Origin: Acheta domesticus
Taxonomy: Eukaryota > Arthropoda > Insecta > Orthoptera > Gryllidae
Length of the DNA: 64,000 nucleotides
NCBI GenBank assembly: GCA_031308135.1
Contig: JAHLJT010008446.1
Span: 165,156,006 to 165,220,005 of the forward strand
Direction of reading: 5' to 3'
This document shows, one piece after another, positions 1 through 10,619 of this stretch. Both the position numbers and the translations under genes were made by a program. The notes under the pieces were generated by a model, which saw only the letters and a program-made list of their open reading frames with translations, was not told where the DNA came from and made no database searches. Within the stretch, counting starts at the first letter, position 1, and each line of letters starts with the position of its first letter.

Positions 1-599
1 AATGTATTGTATGAACATGAACTAAAACATGTGAAAGTACATTATAATAAATCGCTCGTCGCTATGGTTGAGCGATTCAGATGGCGCTGGTTATAATGGA
101 AGTATAAATTTATAATAAAAACTATGAACATAAATAAATTACTAAGCTCTGTGTCCTTCAACAGTAATGCACATATGTAATCATGTATGCAAGGGACCAT
201 GAACTGACTGCAGTCATTTGTGACGTAATACATCAATGCTTTGGAATTTCAACCAGAAGGGTAGTTTAATTATGATGAATTAACGGTAAAAAATGTTTCA
301 CTTTCTCCGTTAATTCTGATGTTTGTTCCTGTGTCAGTCATGACGAGATCATGGATTGTGTAGTTACACCTCTATCCCTGATTGCCACACCGCTCAGTCC
401 CCCCTTTCCCCGTAACAGCCTCGGCGCCGCGAAGCGAGCTTCCCCACGGGCGACAATTGGAAGGGCTGCTACAGGAAATATTGTCCGTTTAATTTAAAAT
501 CACATGTCAAAAAGTTTGATTTTGTTCTTATATTACTATCAAAATATGAAACATGATTGTATCCCTCTTTTTATGGTCTATCCATTGCACACGAGAACT
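1..599. other. Intergenic, no gene seen
   Basis: No coding region can be supported. About 355-475 is a small GC-richer block whose order of motifs (a CGGC-CGCGAAG core followed by a GGCGA block) recurs near 19770-19905, so it is probably a fragment of a dispersed repeat. Confidence 0.5.
355..475. repeat. Short dispersed repeat, copy 1
   Basis: This block contains TTACACC, CCCTGAT, CCGTAACAGCC and CTCGGCGCCGCGAAG in the same order as ATTACAGCC and CTCGGCACCGCGAAGG at 19770-19905. The similarity was found by eye and is partial. Class unknown; no tRNA-like boxes are obvious. Confidence 0.35.
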
Positions 600-625
600 A
601 GTGATGCTACAGAATGGCACAGACT

Positions 626-669
626 TTCCCGTATTAGTTCTCTATAGAAATAGAGAACTAATACGGGAA
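626..669. repeat. Perfect 19 bp-arm hairpin at foldback tip
   Basis: TTCCCGTATTAGTTCTCTA at 626-644 is followed after six bases by its exact reverse complement at 651-669. It sits just inside the end of the foldback. The right arm has only one copy of this block, so the tip was probably duplicated in inverted form on the left. Confidence 0.9.
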
Positions 670-1290
670 ATAGAAATAGGTCTCGGCTAGCTATTCGGAA
701 TTGCTACATACACGTGCCAGCTGCCACCTATCACCGCTCAAACTCCATTTTTTGGCATTTTCTTAATTTTTCGGTTTCCTAATGGTAGAACAGAAATATT
801 AATTTTAAAATATTGAACAACACAAAAACCTCGTCATATATGACAATTTTCCTTTAAAAATTTATAGCTGTTTTTAAGAAAATGGCGTTTAAACCCATTA
901 GTGCTTGTATAATGCATAAAGTATGTATAATGCATAATGCATAAGTGCGATAAATCGGATGCTAAGAAAAACGTCAACCATGCCTGTCATTGGAGACTTA
1001 TCTAAACAGATACACACGAATCAACGCTCGCATTGTTGGAAAGTCATAAATTAAATGTATACGCTGTAACTTTCAGAAGTTTTAGATTTAGAGCGATTAG
1101 AGTGCAAGATGGCGCATTACAGTCTTGTAGTTTTACGTAGCTGGTAAGTTTTCATTTAATTATAATATCTAACACTGATTGATAAGAACAAATTTTACAT
1201 GAAATGAAATGATGAAGGTTCATGTTTTCCATTTGAATTGGTATTCTAATAAAATAATTATAAATAACTAAACTATTTCAAATTAATTTT

Positions 1291-2343
1291 TGTGATCCGA
1301 AATATCGGATCACATGCACAGGGGGACACTTTTCACTGCAATATATTAGAATGGCTACGTTTTTTCTCTCTATGTTTCCACCAACTGCTTCTAAATGAAA
1401 AAGTATTGTCAGCCTATCTGTTGCTGAAATTTTGAACATGTTAGAAGAAGAACACACAAAAGGCGCTAACAATTGCGAGCAATGATTTTCGCTCGTCTGC
1501 AGAAATTATGCTTGTTAGATGGAAAGCAATGATGATGTATTTTGCCACAAATCATGAAGGAAACGAAATGGAGAGTTATGCGCGGTGGTCGAAAGAGAAA
1601 AAAAAATGTAAAATTAATTTTCGACAGCTAGTAGTTTTTAGTTCGTGCAATAAAAGAATGGGTGGAGTGGTTTTTGATGGACCAAATTATGGCGAACTAC
1701 AGAACTAGAATGCAAGAAAGAAAATAGTATTGGCATATATTTGCTTATTATTGGATACTTTGGTTGTAAATACCTGGCTCCTGATAAAAAAATATGGCCA
1801 AATGATGACAAGTCCCATTGTTTTTCGAAATGCCGAAGAGATATTTACCTGAGCTTGTTGAACATTCATGAAACATCACCAAGAAAGGAAAAACAGCCAA
1901 ATGACCCAAATACTGACATTCGTTTTGACGGCAAAAACCACTGGATAATTCCTGATTCTACAGAAAAGAAACTTCGCCACTGTCATGGTAAAAGAAAATA
2001 CATGTGCCAAAACTATGATATGGGATTGCATTTCAAATGCTTCAAAGATTTTCATGCATATTATAATATGAAAGGAAAGAATTTCATTGTATCTCTTACG
2101 AATAAACATATTTTTTCAGAATCAAAATATTTTCATTTGTTTGCCCAGTAACATAAATATAACGTAAAAATTAGTCTGGGCATCAAAATAGACCAAAAGA
2201 TTAAAATATAATTTATTTTTAGAGTAATAAATGACTTGGTACACGGGAATTTCACCAGTGTCCTTATTACTGAATGCATAACCGGGCAGGCCCACAGCTG
2301 TACTTAAGAGTACTGTATGCATGTGATCCGATTTATCGGATCA
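1291..2343. repeat. Pair of GATCCGA..TCGGATC palindromes inside the piggyBac element
   Basis: Near-identical 22 bp palindromes lie at 1291-1312 and 2322-2343. Each has the form GTGATCCGA, four A/T bases, TCGGATCAC. The sequence following the first (ATGCACAG) matches the reverse complement of the sequence preceding the second, so they form an inner inverted repeat of about 30 bp flanking the transposase remnant. Related GATAAATCGGAT occurs at about 950. They may be subterminal transposase sites or ends of an internal element. Confidence 0.7.
1508..2151 (+). pseudogene. piggyBac-like transposase, C-terminal remnant
   Basis: Two open segments in different frames (1508-1708 and 1741-2151) make up the end of a piggyBac-family DDE transposase. 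The first ends with an R-W-S-K-E-K-K-K-C stretch and then N-K-R-M-G-G-V-V, corresponding to the conserved segment before the last catalytic aspartate; the usual G-G-V-D reads V-V here. The second carries a C-R-R-D-I-Y-L-S-L-L block and the C-terminal cysteine-rich domain (H-W-I-I-P, later Y-M-C-Q-N, then K-C-F-K-D-F-H). Several zinc-ligand cysteines are missing: C-x-H instead of C-x2-C, and Y in a Cys position. With the frame break and lost ligands it is inactive. The N-terminal half was not found. Confidence 0.8.
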
Positions 2344-3473
2344 CGTTTTTCTTGGAAACGGTGCAGAATAAAATTTTGATAATTCACACAGTATGTCGTT
2401 TAGATGTAAAATACATGGATATATAATCTTTTCCCCAAAAAATAAGCCAGAAAACTTCATGCACTAATGGGTTAAGCGATACTAAAATGCGAAATTTGAA
2501 GCTCATATTCACAGAAAGTTTTGAGTTTTCAAAAAAACTTCATTGGAAGTCATTTGAAGTACATTAACTCACAAATACAATAGTGTTTACAAATTGCTGG
2601 TAATGTGCATATTAAAGATGTGACAGATCTTTCAAAAAATTTACATTTTGTATTTTTGAAGAAACAAAAAAATACCCCAAAATGAACTTTACGTCATATT
2701 AAAGAGTGCAATTAGCACTATCCGTTCCAAAATTGGAAAAACAATCTGGGCCATTTATGAGAAAATGGCGTTTGAGCGATTCTGAAAATGTGGAATTTTG
2801 AGCTAGTTTTCACAAAAAATGGTTGAGTTCTCGAGCAACTTTACTTGATATTATTTAATGCATATGTACTCGTAAATATAATAATGTGAACAAAATGCCG
2901 CTAAAGTAAATATTAACGACGTTGGAGAACAGCAAAAAATTACATTTTTGTAATGTGTGAAAAAACAAAAGAATAGAGCATTATGGCGTTAATACCATCT
3001 CGTAGAGTAAATTAAGCACTATTCTTACCAAAAGTTTAAAGAAAAAATTTGGAGCCGTTTTTGAGAAAATCTGGTTTTTGTAATTTTTTAAAATTGCACA
3101 TGTCCGCCATGTTCCAGGAAAACTTTTACAATTTTCAAAAATATGTACATGACCTTAAAGAAAGGACACACTATGGAAAACGAATTTTATTTGAAGAAAA
3201 AATCTATATCTTTAATTTTGTGGTTGTCGGAAGAAGCCGAAAAAAATTCAAGCTTTGCAATTTTCGAAAATCCAGAGTTAACTGCGAAATTCGGACCTAT
3301 GCCACCCTAATAAGTGTATTTTACTCTATTTTTTCCAAGAAAGTTAAAGTAAAAATTTGGAGCCGTTTTTCAGAAAATTTTGAAAAAAAATCCTCTAACA
3401 CGTGATGTAGCCAGAAATCCTCTTTTGTGTGTCCTTGATACCGAAAAACCAATTATAAGGAAAACATCTGTCT

Positions 3474-3543
3474 GTCAGTCCGTCCGTCTGTCCGTCTGTC
3501 TGTCTGTCTGCCTATCTGTCGGTCAGTCTGTCTGTCCGTCTGT
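3474..3543 (+). repeat. CTGTC/CCGTC minisatellite-like tract
   Basis: A run of CTGT, CCGT and CAGT tetramers forms the centre of the foldback. Shorter versions mark every other copy of this repeat family in the window (about 6536, 7865, 30170, 62695, 63140). Confidence 0.85.
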
Positions 3544-3664
3544 GAAAACTGTTAGCGCCTAAACCATACATACGATTTCTTCCAAAATGGATATTCCCCG
3601 GTCGATCTGGTTCGAGACAAAGCTTTAAGATTTTGAAAAAGATTCTATAAAATTTGGGGGTACT

Positions 3665-4885
3665 TTACATGAAGACATTTTCAAAATTTTCTCAAAACGG
3701 CACCAAATTTTTTCTTCAAATTTCTTGTAAGAACAGAGCAAAATGCACTTTTAAGGTGGCATAGGTCCGATTTTCATGGTTAACTCTGAATTTTCGAAAC
3801 TTGCAAAAGTTTGAATTTTAGTCGGCGTCTTCCTCCAACTACAAAATTGCAGATTTTGTAGTTTTTTCCTTGAGATTTTTCCTTCAAATAACATTTGTTC
3901 TTCATAGCTAGTTTTTTCTCAAAGGTCAAGTACATTTTTTTACAACTTTTAGCAGTTTTCGCGCAATATTGCGAGCAATATGTGCAATTTTAAAAAAAAT
4001 TACAAAAACAAGATTTTCTCAAAAACGGCTCCAAATTTTTTCTTTAAACTTTTGGTAGGTATAGTGTCTTATGTATTTCATGAGATGACAAAAACGCGAT
4101 ATTGCTCTATTCTTTTGCTTTTTCAAAAAGTGAAAAAATGTAATTTTTTTGACTTGTCTCTCGCTTTGTTAATATTTATATTAGCGGCGATGTTTTCACA
4201 TTATTATATTTACGAGTACATGTGCTTTAAATAATGTCAAGTAAAATTTCTCGAAAACACAACCGTTTTCTGTGAAAAGTAGTTCAACCTTCCGCATTTT
4301 TAGAAACTCAAACGCAATTTTCTCATATATGACTGCAATTTTTTTCTTGAAACTTTTGGAACGGATAGTGCTAATTACACTCTTTAATATAAACTAAAGT
4401 TAATTTTGAGTTTATTTTGCTCTTTCAAAAATTATCTAAATGTAATTTTTTTGAAAGATCTCGCATCTTTAATATGCACATTACCAGCAATTTGTAAAGA
4501 TTATTATATTTGTGAGTGTAAGTGCTTCAAAGAACTTCAAATAAAGTATTTTGAAAATTCAAAACCTTTCTGTGAACATGAGCTTCAAATTTCGCATTTT
4601 TAGTAGCGCTAAAACGCAATTATCTTTAAAACGGCACATAATTTTTAAAAGATAATTAACATTTAGGACTAGGTTTTTGTGTTCTTTAATATTTTTAAAT
4701 TGATATTTCCTTTCTACCAATAGGAAAACGAAAAATTAAGAAAATGACAAAAAAATGTACTTTTGGCGGTGATAGACGGCAGCTGGCAAGAAAAAGTATG
4801 TGGCAATTCCGAATAGCTAGGGAAGACCCAAGGAAATAGAAAACTAATACGGGAAAGTCTGCGCCATTCTGTAGCACCACTACTT
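3665..4885 (-). repeat. Right arm of the foldback
   Basis: Read on the minus strand, this segment carries the left-arm landmarks in the same order without the piggyBac insertion. It therefore shows the empty insertion site: GCGTTTTAGCG here, against the TTAA-flanked insertion in the left arm. Confidence 0.75.
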
Positions 4886-5170
4886 CGTTATCACGGCCCG
4901 GCAACGTTTTTTTTTTGCCAAAAAGTCGCCATTTTTTCGCGCAGTATAACATAACTTTCCATATACTACGTATATTACTCCGTTTATTCGTACGTATACG
5001 GGAAAGTAAAAATGATTAAATTTTTCGAAAATTAAAAATATTACAGATGATTTCTCTACGGTATATTGCTTGCGCCATGATTCCGCATTGTTGAGCGAAA
5101 ACTACACTTCGTTATCACAAACTATTTAAAAGTTATGGGGTGATCCATAGTTGGTGGGGCACCTATATAA
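4886..5170 (-). repeat. Outer end segment of the same repeat family
   Basis: Read on the minus strand, 4886-4965 resembles the GGAAAGTTATGT, GCGCGAAAAA and GATAACGAAG segment that opens the copies at about 7670 and 62610. It is therefore a further piece of that family next to the foldback tip. 5000-5170 has nothing recognisable. Confidence 0.5.
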
Positions 5171-5310
5171 TTAATAGTAATAATAGTATTTCAGTTTGAA
5201 CAGTGATTTTATATCATTAATATTTAATAGTAATAATGGATTGTAGAAGCTTGGGAAATCGACTTCATTTAAAAATGTTATAAAAAAATGATGGTCGTAA
5301 AGCCAAAAGC

Positions 5311-5502
5311 TCACCATGAACTTCTGCACAGCCCCACACTGTTGAGTCTCTGATTCGGAGCGCAGGCGCCGCGCGCCGGGAGATTGATAATATTGCCTTG
5401 AAGAGTACCATTTTGAGAAGAGGTAGGTGCTGCCGTGGATAAAGCAGACATAACTAAAAGTAGTGTTGCTAATACCAAAAATCCTATCTTCCGAAAAGAC
5501 AT
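5311..5502 (-). CDS. Small secreted peptide with secapin-like C-terminal Cys loop
   Basis: An intact 63-residue ORF. ATG at 5500-5502 is chosen because it is the first ATG in frame and has a purine at -3. Residues 1-25 are a clear signal peptide: K/R near the start, then an I-G-F-L-V-L-A-T-L-L-L-V core ending A-L-S-T-A-A. The mature region is about 38 residues, with an N-G-T glycosylation site and a terminal loop C-A-P-N-Q-R-L-N-S-V-G-L-C followed by R-S-S-W and stop. The two cysteines are the only ones in the mature peptide, so one disulphide is expected. The loop spacing and Q-R/N/G positions match the minus-strand ORF at 49069-49473. Short loops of this type occur in bee secapin, where the spacing is one residue shorter, so homology is an inference. 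Role unknown; immune or venom-like peptides are possibilities. Transcription not shown. Confidence 0.6.
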   Translation of the reverse strand: MSFRKIGFLVLATLLLVMSALSTAAPTSSQNGTLQGNIINLPARGACAPNQRLNSVGLCRSSW

Positions 5503-5598
5503 CGCGGGAGCTGGCACGACGCACTGCTAACACGCACACAAACTCCAAAGCGTTAATGCTCTTCTAAGTGCATCCAGAGAGTAGTCAAGGCTACAATG

Positions 5599-5606
5599 GT
5601 TATCAG
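5599..5606 (-). promoter_or_regulatory. GATA-type motif upstream of secreted peptide gene
   Basis: TGATAACC on the minus strand, 97 bp upstream of the ATG at 5502. A second TGATAA-type site lies at about 5643. The same GATAACC core lies upstream of the other two secreted-peptide ORFs. It fits the WGATAR consensus of GATA factors, but such sites are common by chance. Confidence 0.3.
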
Positions 5607-5759
5607 TCACCTCCCCTTGACCTAAGCCGCGATAGGGGACCAATGATAATAAAAGCTTAAACAAATGAAGTAGTTACGAGGGATGTCTGCATCGCGTAGC
5701 ATGGAATGCTACGAAATTAAGGAACAAAACGTATAATAAAAAGGTTTTTTTCGAGGGCT

Positions 5760-6005
5760 TTTATCCACCTGAGATCCAGTTAGCCTTTACGTCGCGACGG
5801 GACGCATATTCGATCATTCACTAGACACTAGCACTATTAGGCTCCTCTGATCTGGGATCAGCAGAATGAGAGGCCCTCCGCGACAACACATACACGACAG
5901 TCAAGGGACAATCAACCATTCCCAAGGCGGGACTCGAACCTTCGGCCTTTCGGACCAAAGCGCTGAGTCGGTACACGGTCTTCGCCACCTCGACCATCCA
6001 GGTCG
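5760..6005 (-). mobile_element. tRNA-derived SINE
   Basis: On the minus strand, 6005 to about 5925 reads as a tRNA-like head. It has an A-box-like GAGGTGGCGAAGACCG and a B box GGTTCGAGTCCCGCC. The SINE body follows down to about 5760 (GTCCCTTGACTGTC, GATCCCAGATCAG). The head lacks a full cloverleaf and a clean 3' end, so it is a SINE rather than a tRNA gene. Confidence 0.6.
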
Positions 6006-6399
6006 GATTAATAAAACTATTTTAAATAATCACATAAAAGAGGAACATTCTTTTTCAAAAGAGATGACTACTTTCTCACTAAAATGGTCTTCGATTGAGC
6101 TAGTAATGCTTTCCGTAACCTTTTTAGATACAAAAATCCCTGAAACACTGTTCAGAGAGTTAAAACATAGATTTTTTTTCACGAGGGGTAACAGAAAACT
6201 CCTTTTCGCAAGATTGAACAATTTTAGATGATTTAGTGTAAAATTAACAGTGAAATTATTTAAATTAGACTCAGGAGTTCAATTTCCTCCTTTATCATGG
6301 CTTCGCGTATCCAAATGAAGAACAACTATTACTTTCATCCACTTTCATTTTTACTTTCTCGCTACCGCTGCCGCGGCGAATTTGTGGCAGAAAAAAATT

Positions 6400-7330
6400 A
6401 TTACAGGGCCCTGGTAACGAAGAAGTGCTAAATTTAGAAAAAATATCCTCTATCACGTGGTGTAGCCAGAATCCCTGTGTTGTGGGTCGCTATCAAGGGC
6501 TAGCGAAAAATCAATTCACGGCAAAACGTCTGACTGTCCGTCCGTCTGTCTATGATCAACGCTAGCGAATAAATCCTTATGCTGATTTGCTCCAAAATTG
6601 ATATTCTTTAATCGATCTGGCTGATTTCGCGGTCCCTTAAATTTGAAAGCGATATATCAATTTTGGGGAGTATTTTACATGACGCCCCTGGAGCATTTTC
6701 AAAATTTTCAAAAATATGGCACCATCGATTTTGATTAAGTTTTGTTTTTGGATAGTGTAAAGGACGTTTAAGAAAATGATGTAGGTGTCCTGTTAGTTGA
6801 AAACTCGAAAATTTTTCGAAATTTGCAAAAATTTAAAAATATTCTGCATCATCCTACACCTAAAATATTAAAGATAGAGATGTTTTCCCTGAATAAAATC
6901 AGTTCCTTAAAGATAGATTTTGAAATAATATCATGTACAATTTTTCGAAAATTTCAGTATTTCTTGCGTAATTTTGAGTAAAATATCCTATATTTTTAAT
7001 TTTGTTTAACAATTTTTTTCTCAAAAACGGCTCCATCGTTCTTGATAAAATTTTGTTGTTGGATAGTCTGAAGGACGTTTAAGAAAATAGTACAGGTTTC
7101 ATGTTGGTTGAAAACCTTTTTTCGAAAATTGTTTGTTGAAACCTTTTGTTTCGAAAATCAATTTTTCGAAAATTAAGAAAATACAAAATTTGTTCTGCGT
7201 CTTCCTACAACTACAATTATGAAGATATAGTTGTTTTCTTAATGGAAATGTGTTCATCAAAAACATATCTTCAAATAAGGTCGTGTTGAATTTTACGAAC
7301 ATATCAGTATGTTTTGAGTAATCTCGTCAA
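6400..7330 (+). repeat. CTGTC-family repeat, direct copy A
   Basis: It starts with the GGTAACGAAGAAGTG block, then ATCCTCTATCACGTGGTGTAG, a CCGTCCGTCTGTC tract (about 6536), GGGGAGTATTTTACATGA (about 6663) and repeated CAAAAACGGCTCCATCG blocks. The order matches the centre plus right arm of the foldback at 3389-4600. No coding capacity. Confidence 0.7.
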
Positions 7331-7654
7331 ACATTAGACGCCCGCTCCTTATTTCATGAGCTTTGTGAACATAATTTTAGAGGTGTTTTCAAGCAGTTGG
7401 GTGCTACGTAAGTTAGAATTTGTATATTATTTCATATTTGTTTGTTCGTTTCTTCTTCGAGCTTTTTTTATGAGTTTCAATATTAATCTTTTAGAAATTA
7501 TTTAAAACCTATTTTGAATTGCATCCTTTAATTGAGTTAAATGTGAAAAGCAATAGATGATTTCGCTTTGCTTAATATGATGTATGAATAAAAGGTAATG
7601 CATGTGAAAACGAGTAATTTAGATGAATATAAAAATATTAAAAATTTCAAAATA

Positions 7655-8560
7655 TGTACGTATAGTATAGGGAAAGTTATGTAATGCTGCGCGAAAAAAC
7701 TGCAGATTTTTGGCCGAAAAAATATCATTGCCGGGTCCTGATAACGAAAAAGTGGATAAATCCAGTTGCTAAATTAAGAAAAAAATCCCCTAACACATGG
7801 TGCAGCCAGAATCCCTCTTTAGTGGATCCTTGATACCGAAAAATCAGTTGAAAGCAAAACGCCTGTCCGTCTGTCTGTGAAACATGCTAGCGACTAAACC
7901 GTTCAGCCTATTGTCTCCAAAATTGCTATTCCGCAATCGATTGACTGATCTCGTGGCCCCTTGAATTTAATTCTGGGGAGTACATTACATGAAGTCCCTG
8001 GGACATTTTCAAAATTTTCAAAAAAATAGCGCCAATAATTTTGACTAAATTTTGTTGTTGGATAGTCCGAAGGTCATTTAAGAAATGGCGCAGATTTTAT
8101 GTTGGTTGAAAACTCTTAATTTTCGAAAATTGCAAAAGTTTGAACTTTTGTTGGCGTCTTCCTACAACTACAAAATTGAAAATAGAGATTTTTCCTTCAA
8201 ATAAAATTTGTTCTCGAAGGTGAGTTCTTTCATTAAAGTCATGTACATTTTTTTGAAAATTTATTGGTTTTTGAGCAATATTGCGTGAAACATGTGTAAT
8301 TTAAAAAATTACAAAAACAAGATTTTCTCAAAAACGGCTCAATCTTTTTTTCTTTAAACTTCTGGTAGGGATAGCACTAAATATATTTTATGAGACGACA
8401 TGAACTGACATGTTGCTCTATTCTTTTGTTTTTTCAAAAATTACAAAAATTAAATTTTTCTCACTTGTATCTCACGTCGTTAATATTTACATTGGCGGCG
8501 ATTTTTTCACATTATTGTTAATTCATAATAATTCTAATATTTACGAGTGCATGTGCTTTC
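7655..8560 (+). repeat. CTGTC-family repeat, direct copy B
   Basis: It opens with ACGTATAGTATAGGGAAAGT and GCGCGAAAAAAC, then GATAACGAAAAAGTGG, CCTAACACATGGTG, GCCTGTCCGTCTGTCTG (about 7861), GGGGAGTACATTACATGA and CTCAAAAACGGCTC. It lies in the same orientation as copy A, about 1.3 kb apart. It ends with CGAGTGCATGTGCTT, matching the right foldback arm near 4215. Confidence 0.7.
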
Positions 8561-9791
8561 AATAATTTCAATATATCAATAAAATGGAATTAAGATTTTA
8601 AAAAACTAAAATAATTTTCATCAGTTCTTTTTATATTGTAATTTATTACACAATTTTGAAAAACAAAGTTTATTAATTGGGATCTCTAATTATGTAAATA
8701 TGGACCTGCACTATATTTTCAAATAAGCAAAGAAAATACTGTAACAAAAAAATATGGAAAGAAAATACTAGAAAAACTAAAACCTGCTTTTTAGATTCAT
8801 GAAAAGCCCAAAAATGAAAAATAAGCAGGAAAAGGGCAACAAAAATACAAAATTTGAAAGGAAAGGTACTAATATATTTCATTGCACTTTAATTTTAGCA
8901 GAGCATTTGTATTTACACCATATAAAATTATGATTTTATAACATTCTTTTATTCTTGAGCCATAGAAAAATGGCTAATATTGTATTTTAGTATAAGCCTA
9001 AAAATGATAAAAATGAAAGTTCTAATTGCCTTTAATTTTCATAACTGGCTTACGAAAGATCTATAACGTGTAATTCTTTGAATTAACAGAGTCTTCCTTC
9101 TCTTCCATTTCTTTCCTGTATGAATATCTGGGACAGTGAGATATCAATGTCGGAAGTCGAGGTAATCGACTGGCCCCCTAGGATGCGAGTAACTAGTTTG
9201 TATATGTGAGCCCAGCGTTCGCGCATGACCCTACCGGTCACCTACGATCTACTGCTACTTTTGTGTGAAGAAGTGAGAAAAACGCGAGCTTTTGGTCTCT
9301 AAAGATACAAAATATGAAATTAAAACACAAATAACATCTTCGGTGAATAACTAGACAAAAGATAGAGCTTTGATACCGACTGACTAGGATTAGCAAAATC
9401 AAAATTACTTAAATACAAATTTTTAACCAAGACTAGAAGAAAATAGAAATAAATATCCAGAAAAAAGCTTCGAAAATTAAATATACCTTAAAATACGTTT
9501 ACGTGAAAATAAACGAATTAAATATTAGTCAGAATTAATTTTTTATAATTCTTGAATTTACACCAAAAGCACTTACAAATGTTCATTAGAATAAAACAGG
9601 CAAATTTCTAAATATACGATGTCTAGTCATTATAAAGAACGAAATTTATCTCGAAAACGAAACTCTTTCTTTGAATTCACAAGAAGAACTGCAGTAGATC
9701 CACTTCAGGTTCTCCAGAGCGTCGAAAGTCGAATTTTGAAGTTATTTTATTATTTATTTTTAAAATTATTTCCATTTCGTTTATTTATTAC
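8561..9791. other. AT-rich stretch, nothing recognised
   Basis: Very AT-rich single-copy-looking sequence with only short incidental ORFs. No motif, repeat or gene was recognised. Confidence 0.5.
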
Positions 9792-10095
9792 ATTTTGAAA
9801 AACGGAAATTATTGGTCGTTTAATTCAAAAACCATTCAATACTCTTTCCTTTTCCTGGAACTTGGCATCCGATATTTACTCCGACGTGGCGGCCGATTGT
9901 TGCGACGCGCAGTTCGTCTGAACGGGGTCCGCCGGTGATCGACAACCGATCGAGTCTCGGTCGGTCACCGGCGACCGGGAGTCCCGGGAGTCCGCATCCG
10001 GCTGCGAAGTATGTACAGTCGAGCGTGTGGTCTCGAGAGAAGAGATGCGAGCGAGCGCTGGTTGGTAAAAATCGCGGAGAATGCAGATCTCTATT
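9792..10095 (+). repeat. GC-rich dispersed repeat, plus copy
   Basis: About 300 bp. It begins with an AT-rich CATTTTGAAAAACG and AATTATTGGTC lead, then GAACTTGGCATCCGATATTTAC, and becomes strongly GC-rich (ACGGGGTCCGCCGGTG, GAGTCTCGGTCGGTC, GAGAGAAGAGATGCGAGCG). It ends TCGCGGAGAATGCAGATCTC. The reverse complement of the whole block occurs at 52108-52390. ORFs inside it are not conserved between the copies. Confidence 0.75.
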
Positions 10096-10619
10096 AATTG
10101 GGGGAGTAGTTTTAATCTAGATTCATCTATCAAGTAACTTTTCTTCTTTGAAAAAAATTTGAAATGTTCGTTACTGGAACTAAAATTAAGAATTTCTACC
10201 CTCATATTGGCTTTTGACATTATTTTGCCAATATTGCTCTTGGGTTTTCTGAATCCTTTTGAACTTTGTTCCTCGCTGGAACGTGAGACCTGGCGTCGTC
10301 CTTAACGTCGGCTTTCGGGTTTTTACTCTCCCCACTGTTTCGAGCTTTATAGCAATATCACATACCTTCTGGAGAAGTAGACACAGTCTCATAAACAATG
10401 TTTTTCACTTTCATCACAAAAAATAATAAATTGTGATGTCTGGTAAATGCGTAAGGTTAATTTATCGTATCTCCCTGCCCAAACAATTGGTTTGAATTTT
10501 TTTGTTCAAAATTCTCCTTGATATATTAGTAAAAGTGCGGAGCAACAGTCGTACTGACAATATATTTAAGAAGAGAAGTTCTACAATACACATTTTGTTT
10601 TCTTTTTATAAATTTGTTA

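Larger units (their letters stand above)
893..2471 (+). mobile_element. piggyBac-type element nested in the foldback
   Basis: Both ends are visible. At the left, TTAA (889-892) is followed by one A and then CCCATTAGTGC (894-904). At the right, GCACTAATGGG (2461-2471) is followed by TTAA (2472-2475). TTAA target duplication and inverted ends starting CCC are the signature of piggyBac-family elements. The interior encodes a piggyBac-like transposase C-terminus in the plus direction (1508-2151). The right foldback arm gives the uninterrupted target, so the insertion post-dates the foldback. At about 1.6 kb it is shorter than full-length family members and probably lacks the N-terminal and much of the catalytic region. 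Confidence 0.85.
600..3385 (+). repeat. Left arm of the foldback
   Basis: Landmarks in order: AGAATGGC at the tip, the CTATTCGGAATTG block (about 692), a TTTTCTTAATTTTTCG block, then the piggyBac insertion. After it come ATGCGAAATTTGAAGCTCAT (about 2488), GCACTATCCGTTCCAAAA (about 2715), CTCGTAAATATAATAATGTG (about 2869), TTTGGAGCCGTTTTTGAGAA (about 3049) and CGGACCTATGCCACC (about 3292). Each has a reverse-complement partner in order in the right arm. ORFs across this arm are incidental. Confidence 0.75.
600..4885. mobile_element. Giant foldback (long inverted repeat) element
   Basis: The left end (GATGCTACAGAATGGC followed by AGACTTTCCCGTATTAG) reappears reverse-complemented at about 4838-4885. 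The two strands can be followed inward as matching inverted arms almost to the middle. The left arm is 600-888 plus 2476-3385, the right arm about 3665-4885, and the spacer about 280 bp with a CTGTC-rich tract. Identity is roughly 75-85% by eye with many small indels. A piggyBac element interrupts the left arm at 889-2475. No transposase belonging to the foldback itself was recognised, so it is either non-autonomous or two copies of a repeat joined head to head. Read-through RNA could fold into a long hairpin. Confidence 0.75.

Noticed and set aside
3474..3543. CRISPR-like array
   Set aside because: The units are tetramers with no spacers, and the genome is eukaryotic.
3380..3562. Plus-strand ORF of Ser/Val/Cys repeats at the foldback centre
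   Set aside because: It is the translation of the CTGTC tetramer tract.
5503..5548. N-terminal extension of the 5311-5502 ORF and an overlapping 125-codon frame (5171-5548)
   Set aside because: The extension upstream of 5502 would need a GTG start. The overlapping frame lacks a signal peptide or motif.
9876..10220. Minus and plus open frames through the GC-rich repeat
   Set aside because: The frames are not kept in the second repeat copy at 52108-52390, so they reflect composition only.
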